DNA of 64,000 nucleotides from an uncultured Prevotellaceae bacterium (GTDB lineage Bacteria; Bacteroidota; Bacteroidia; Bacteroidales; Bacteroidaceae): contig OMZE01000021.1 of NCBI GenBank assembly GCA_900315455.1, forward strand, positions 1 through 64,000. Reading direction: 5' to 3'. Under the pieces are notes generated by a model that had not been told where the DNA came from, made no database searches, and saw only the letters and a list, made by a program, of their open reading frames with translations. Of the stretch, positions 61,599 through 64,000 are shown piece after piece; positions within the stretch are counted from its first letter, which is position 1; each line of letters opens with the position of its first letter. The position numbers and the translations under genes are program-made.

Positions 61599-62837
61599 AT
61601 GAGCAAAGTATTGATGATTGGCGCCGGTGGCGTGGCCACCGTGGCAGCATTCAAAATCGCGCAGAATGCCGACGTGTTCACCGAATTCATGATTGCCAGC
61701 CGAACTAAGGCAAAGTGCGACAAAATCGTGGCTGATATACACAAGGCAGGTTATTCTCTCGACATCAAGACGGCACAGGTGGATGCCGATGATGTGGAAC
61801 AATTGAAAAAACTCCTCGGAGAATACAAGCCCGAACTGGTAATCAACCTGGCTTTGCCTTACCAAGACCTCACGATCATGGAGGCCTGCCTGGCCTGCGG
61901 ATGCCACTATCTCGACACCGCCAACTACGAGCCGCGCGACGAGGCGCATTTCGAGTATTCCTGGCAGTGGGCTTACAAAGAGCGTTTCGAGGAGGCCGGA
62001 CTGTGCGCCATCCTCGGATGTGGCTTCGACCCGGGCGTGAGCGGCATCTATACGGCCTATGCTGCCAAGCACCACTTCGACGAGATTCACACCCTCGACA
62101 TCGTTGACTGCAACGCCGGCGACCACCACAAGGCTTTTGCCACCAACTTCAATCCAGAAATCAATATCCGGGAAATCACCCAGAAGGGACTCTATTATAA
62201 GGACGGCGAGTGGATAGAGACCGACCCGCTGAGCGTGCATCAGCCGCTCACCTATCCGAATATCGGACCGCGCGAGAGTTATCTCATGCACCATGAAGAA
62301 CTGGAGAGCCTGGTGAAGAACTATCCCACCATACGCCTGGCTCGTTTCTGGATGACCTTCGGCGAGCAATACCTCAAACATCTCGAGGTGATGCAGAACA
62401 TCGGCATGACTCGTATCGACGAGGTGGAATACAACGCGCCTCTGGCCGATGACCCCGAAAAGACCGTGCGCGTGAAAATCGTGCCGCTGCAGTTCCTCAA
62501 GGCTGTGCTGCCCAACCCGCAAGACCTGGGAGAGAACTACGAGGGCGAGACGAGCATCGGTTGCCGCATCCGGGGCGTGAAAGACGGCAAGGAGCGCACT
62601 TATTATGTTTACAACAACTGCTCGCATCAGGCTGCCTATCAGGAAACGGGTATGCAAGGGGTGAGTTACACCACCGGCGTTCCTGCCATGATCGGTGCCA
62701 TGCTCCTGCTCAAGGGACTGTGGAAGAAACCAGGCGTGTGGAACGTCGAGGAGTTCGACCCCGACCCCTTCATGGCACTGCTCAACGAGAAAGGACTCCC
62801 TTGGCACGAAGTGTTCGACGGCGACCTGGAACTGTAA
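61599..62837 (+). CDS. carboxynorspermidine/carboxyspermidine dehydrogenase
   Basis: 412 residues of the saccharopine-dehydrogenase-like family. The Rossmann start is LMIGAGGVATVAAFKIAQ, followed by LVINLALPYQDL, CGCHYLDTANYEP and the substrate segment GCGFDPGVSGIYTAYAA. Bacteroidetes members make carboxy(nor)spermidine from a diamine and aspartate semialdehyde, in the alternative spermidine route. The decarboxylase partner is not in the window. Family membership is firm. The polyamine assignment rests on general knowledge of Bacteroides homologues. Confidence 0.82.
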   Translation: MSKVLMIGAGGVATVAAFKIAQNADVFTEFMIASRTKAKCDKIVADIHKAGYSLDIKTAQVDADDVEQLKKLLGEYKPELVINLALPYQDLTIMEACLACGCHYLDTANYEPRDEAHFEYSWQWAYKERFEEAGLCAILGCGFDPGVSGIYTAYAAKHHFDEIHTLDIVDCNAGDHHKAFATNFNPEINIREITQKGLYYKDGEWIETDPLSVHQPLTYPNIGPRESYLMHHEELESLVKNYPTIRLARFWMTFGEQYLKHLEVMQNIGMTRIDEVEYNAPLADDPEKTVRVKIVPLQFLKAVLPNPQDLGENYEGETSIGCRIRGVKDGKERTYYVYNNCSHQAAYQETGMQGVSYTTGVPAMIGAMLLLKGLWKKPGVWNVEEFDPDPFMALLNEKGLPWHEVFDGDLEL

Positions 62838-62870
62838 GAAAAACAATAAGGTGCAGTTCATAAAGTAAAG

Positions 62871-62957
62871 GGCGAAGCCCGATTTAATTTTCAATTTTCA
62901 ATTTTCAATTTTCAATTTTGAATTATTAATTTTCAATTTTCAATCGGGCGTAGCCCA
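62871..62957. repeat. TTTTCAA heptad array before recA
   Basis: GGCGAAGCC at 62871 and GGCGTAGCC at 62947 flank about nine TTTTCAA-type heptads. The distance between cores is 76 bases, one short of a multiple of seven. No TAnnTTTG box is visible between this array and recA. Confidence 0.85.
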
Positions 62958-62981
62958 TATATATAATAAGGTATAATAACA

Positions 62982-64000
62982 ATGGCAAAAAAAGAAATTG
63001 AGCAAGAAGACAACAGCAAGGACGGCAAACTGAAAGCCTTGCAGGCCACCATGGCCAAGATAGAGAAGGATTTCGGCAAAGGGGCCATCATGAAACTCGG
63101 CGATGAGAAGATAGAGAATGTGGATGTCATCCCCACAGGAAGCATCGGACTGAATGCCGCACTGGGCGTGGGAGGACTGCCACGTGGACGTATCATCGAG
63201 ATCTTCGGTCCGGAGTCGTCGGGTAAGACAACCCTTGCCATACATGTCATCGCAGAGGCACAGAAGAGAGGGGGCATAGCCGCTTTCATCGACGCAGAAC
63301 ATGCCTTCGACCGCTTCTATGCCGAGAAATTGGGTGTGGATGTCGACAACCTCTGGATTTCACAACCCGACAACGGTGAACAGGCTCTCGAGATTGCCGA
63401 CCAACTCATCCGTTCCTCGGCCATCGACGTGCTCGTGGTCGACTCCGTGGCTGCCCTTACACCGAAGTCGGAAATTGACGGCGATATGGGCGAGAACAAA
63501 GTGGGGCTGCATGCCCGACTGATGAGCCAGGCGCTCCGCAAACTCACCGCCAATATCAGCCGCACCAACACCACATGTATCTTCATCAACCAGTTGCGTG
63601 AGAAAATCGGCGTGATGTTCGGCAACCCCGAGACGACTACCGGCGGCAACGCATTGAAATTCTATGCCAGCGTGCGACTCGACATCCGACGCGTCACTAC
63701 CCTGAAAGACGGCGACCAGGCCATCGGCACTCATGTGCGTGTGAAGGTGGTGAAAAACAAGGTGGCTCCTCCCTTCCGCAAGGCGGAGTTCGAAATCCTC
63801 TTCGGAGAGGGTATCTCAAAATACGGCGAACTGGTAGACCTCGGTGTAGAGCACGGCATCATTCAGAAGAGCGGGTCGTGGTTCTCCTACGAGGGCACCC
63901 GACTAGCACAGGGCCGCGACGCCACCAAGGCCATGCTTCGCGACAATCCAGAACTCTGCGACGAGATCGAGGGCAAGATCATGGAAGCTATTTCAAATGC
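62982..64000 (+). CDS. recA: recombinase RecA, cut by window end
   Basis: The frame from the ATG at 62982 ([20 protein letters not shown]) runs to the end of the window, 339 codons, essentially the whole core. Walker A is GPESSGKTT, Walker [13 protein letters not shown], then loop L1/L2 residues [18 protein letters not shown] and [17 protein letters not shown]. It forms ATP-dependent filaments on single-stranded DNA for recombination and repair. Only the C-terminal tail is missing. There is no clear SOS box or promoter immediately upstream. It may be transcribed with the dehydrogenase gene or from within the heptad array. Confidence 0.97.
   Translation, partial: MAKKEIEQEDNSKDGKLKALQATMAKIEKDFGKGAIMKLGDEKIENVDVIPTGSIGLNAALGVGGLPRGRIIEIFGPESSGKTTLAIHVIAEAQKRGGIAAFIDAEHAFDRFYAEKLGVDVDNLWISQPDNGEQALEIADQLIRSSAIDVLVVDSVAALTPKSEIDGDMGENKVGLHARLMSQALRKLTANISRTNTTCIFINQLREKIGVMFGNPETTTGGNALKFYASVRLDIRRVTTLKDGDQAIGTHVRVKVVKNKVAPPFRKAEFEILFGEGISKYGELVDLGVEHGIIQKSGSWFSYEGTRLAQGRDATKAMLRDNPELCDEIEGKIMEAISN

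Noticed and set aside
61584-62894. 436-codon minus-strand frame opposite the carboxynorspermidine dehydrogenase
   Set aside because: It is antisense to a gene with a Rossmann start and conserved family segments, and it runs into the heptad repeat.

Overview
The window looks like a chromosomal segment of a Bacteroidales bacterium, most probably Prevotella or a close relative. The evidence is the gene content: single-chain glycyl-tRNA synthetase, an omega-like RNA polymerase subunit followed by a DUF4293 protein, DUF3316 and DUF4468 proteins, a Porin_10-type protein, pyruvate:ferredoxin oxidoreductase, pyruvate phosphate dikinase and a membrane pyrophosphatase. The recurrent promoter form TTTG-N19-TAnnTTTG, which replaces sigma70 boxes in Bacteroidetes, agrees. 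Shine-Dalgarno sequences are mostly absent. I see no rRNA, tRNA, insertion sequence, prophage or CRISPR array. Both ends cut genes: a TPR regulator at base 1 and recA at base 64000.

Layout. 1-5.6 kb: cut TPR signalling lipoprotein, a 5'-truncated reading frame, a secreted unknown, an S41 protease and a DUF3316 protein. 5.6-8.4 kb: topoisomerase subunit A. 8.7-15.4 kb: a minus-strand block read in the order porin, imelysin, di-haem cytochrome, CcsBA cytochrome c synthetase, which looks like an iron/haem envelope system. It is divergent from a hemerythrin-LuxR fusion regulator (15.6-16.6 kb). 17-19.2 kb: glyS and an FKBP lipoprotein. 19.5-20.05 kb: a stand-alone transcript with a 26-residue membrane microprotein. 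20.1-24.9 kb: MATE pump, flavin oxidoreductase, radical SAM enzyme, menA and an HD phosphohydrolase. 24.9-30.3 kb: Porin_10, small membrane protein, DUF4468, uvrB. 30.6-34.6 kb: bamD, rpoZ-like, DUF4293, a Cys-cluster protein and two unusual lipoproteins. 34.8-42.6 kb: nifJ, a DUF4143 ATPase, an ATP-grasp protein and a GH43 glycosidase. 42.8-51.7 kb: His-rich microprotein, hppA, porin, rlmD, ppdK and a small membrane protein. 52-57.7 kb: PP2C-like receptor protein, a predicted small RNA, a FecE-like ATPase, tatC/tatA, PAP2, trmO and gtrA. 58.3-64 kb: EamA, nhaD, an unknown, carboxynorspermidine dehydrogenase and recA.

How it fits together. The clearest functional unit is the 8.7-16.6 kb region: outer-membrane porin, periplasmic imelysin and a c-type di-haem lipoprotein, with the machine that attaches haem to such cytochromes and a putative O2/NO-sensing regulator reading away from it. 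Elsewhere, ppdK (makes PPi), hppA (uses PPi to pump ions), nifJ and nhaD fit the anaerobic, PPi- and Na+-linked metabolism of this group.

The intergenic DNA is as interesting as the genes. It holds a 39-bp palindromic tandem repeat with compensated stems at three loci, heptad TTTTCAA arrays carrying GGCGAAGCC inserts, a dispersed promoter-bearing repeat, three in-frame stop codons (TAA, TAG, TGA) at 21-bp steps after the regulator gene, and a probable small RNA behind three operator-like sites spaced two helical turns apart.
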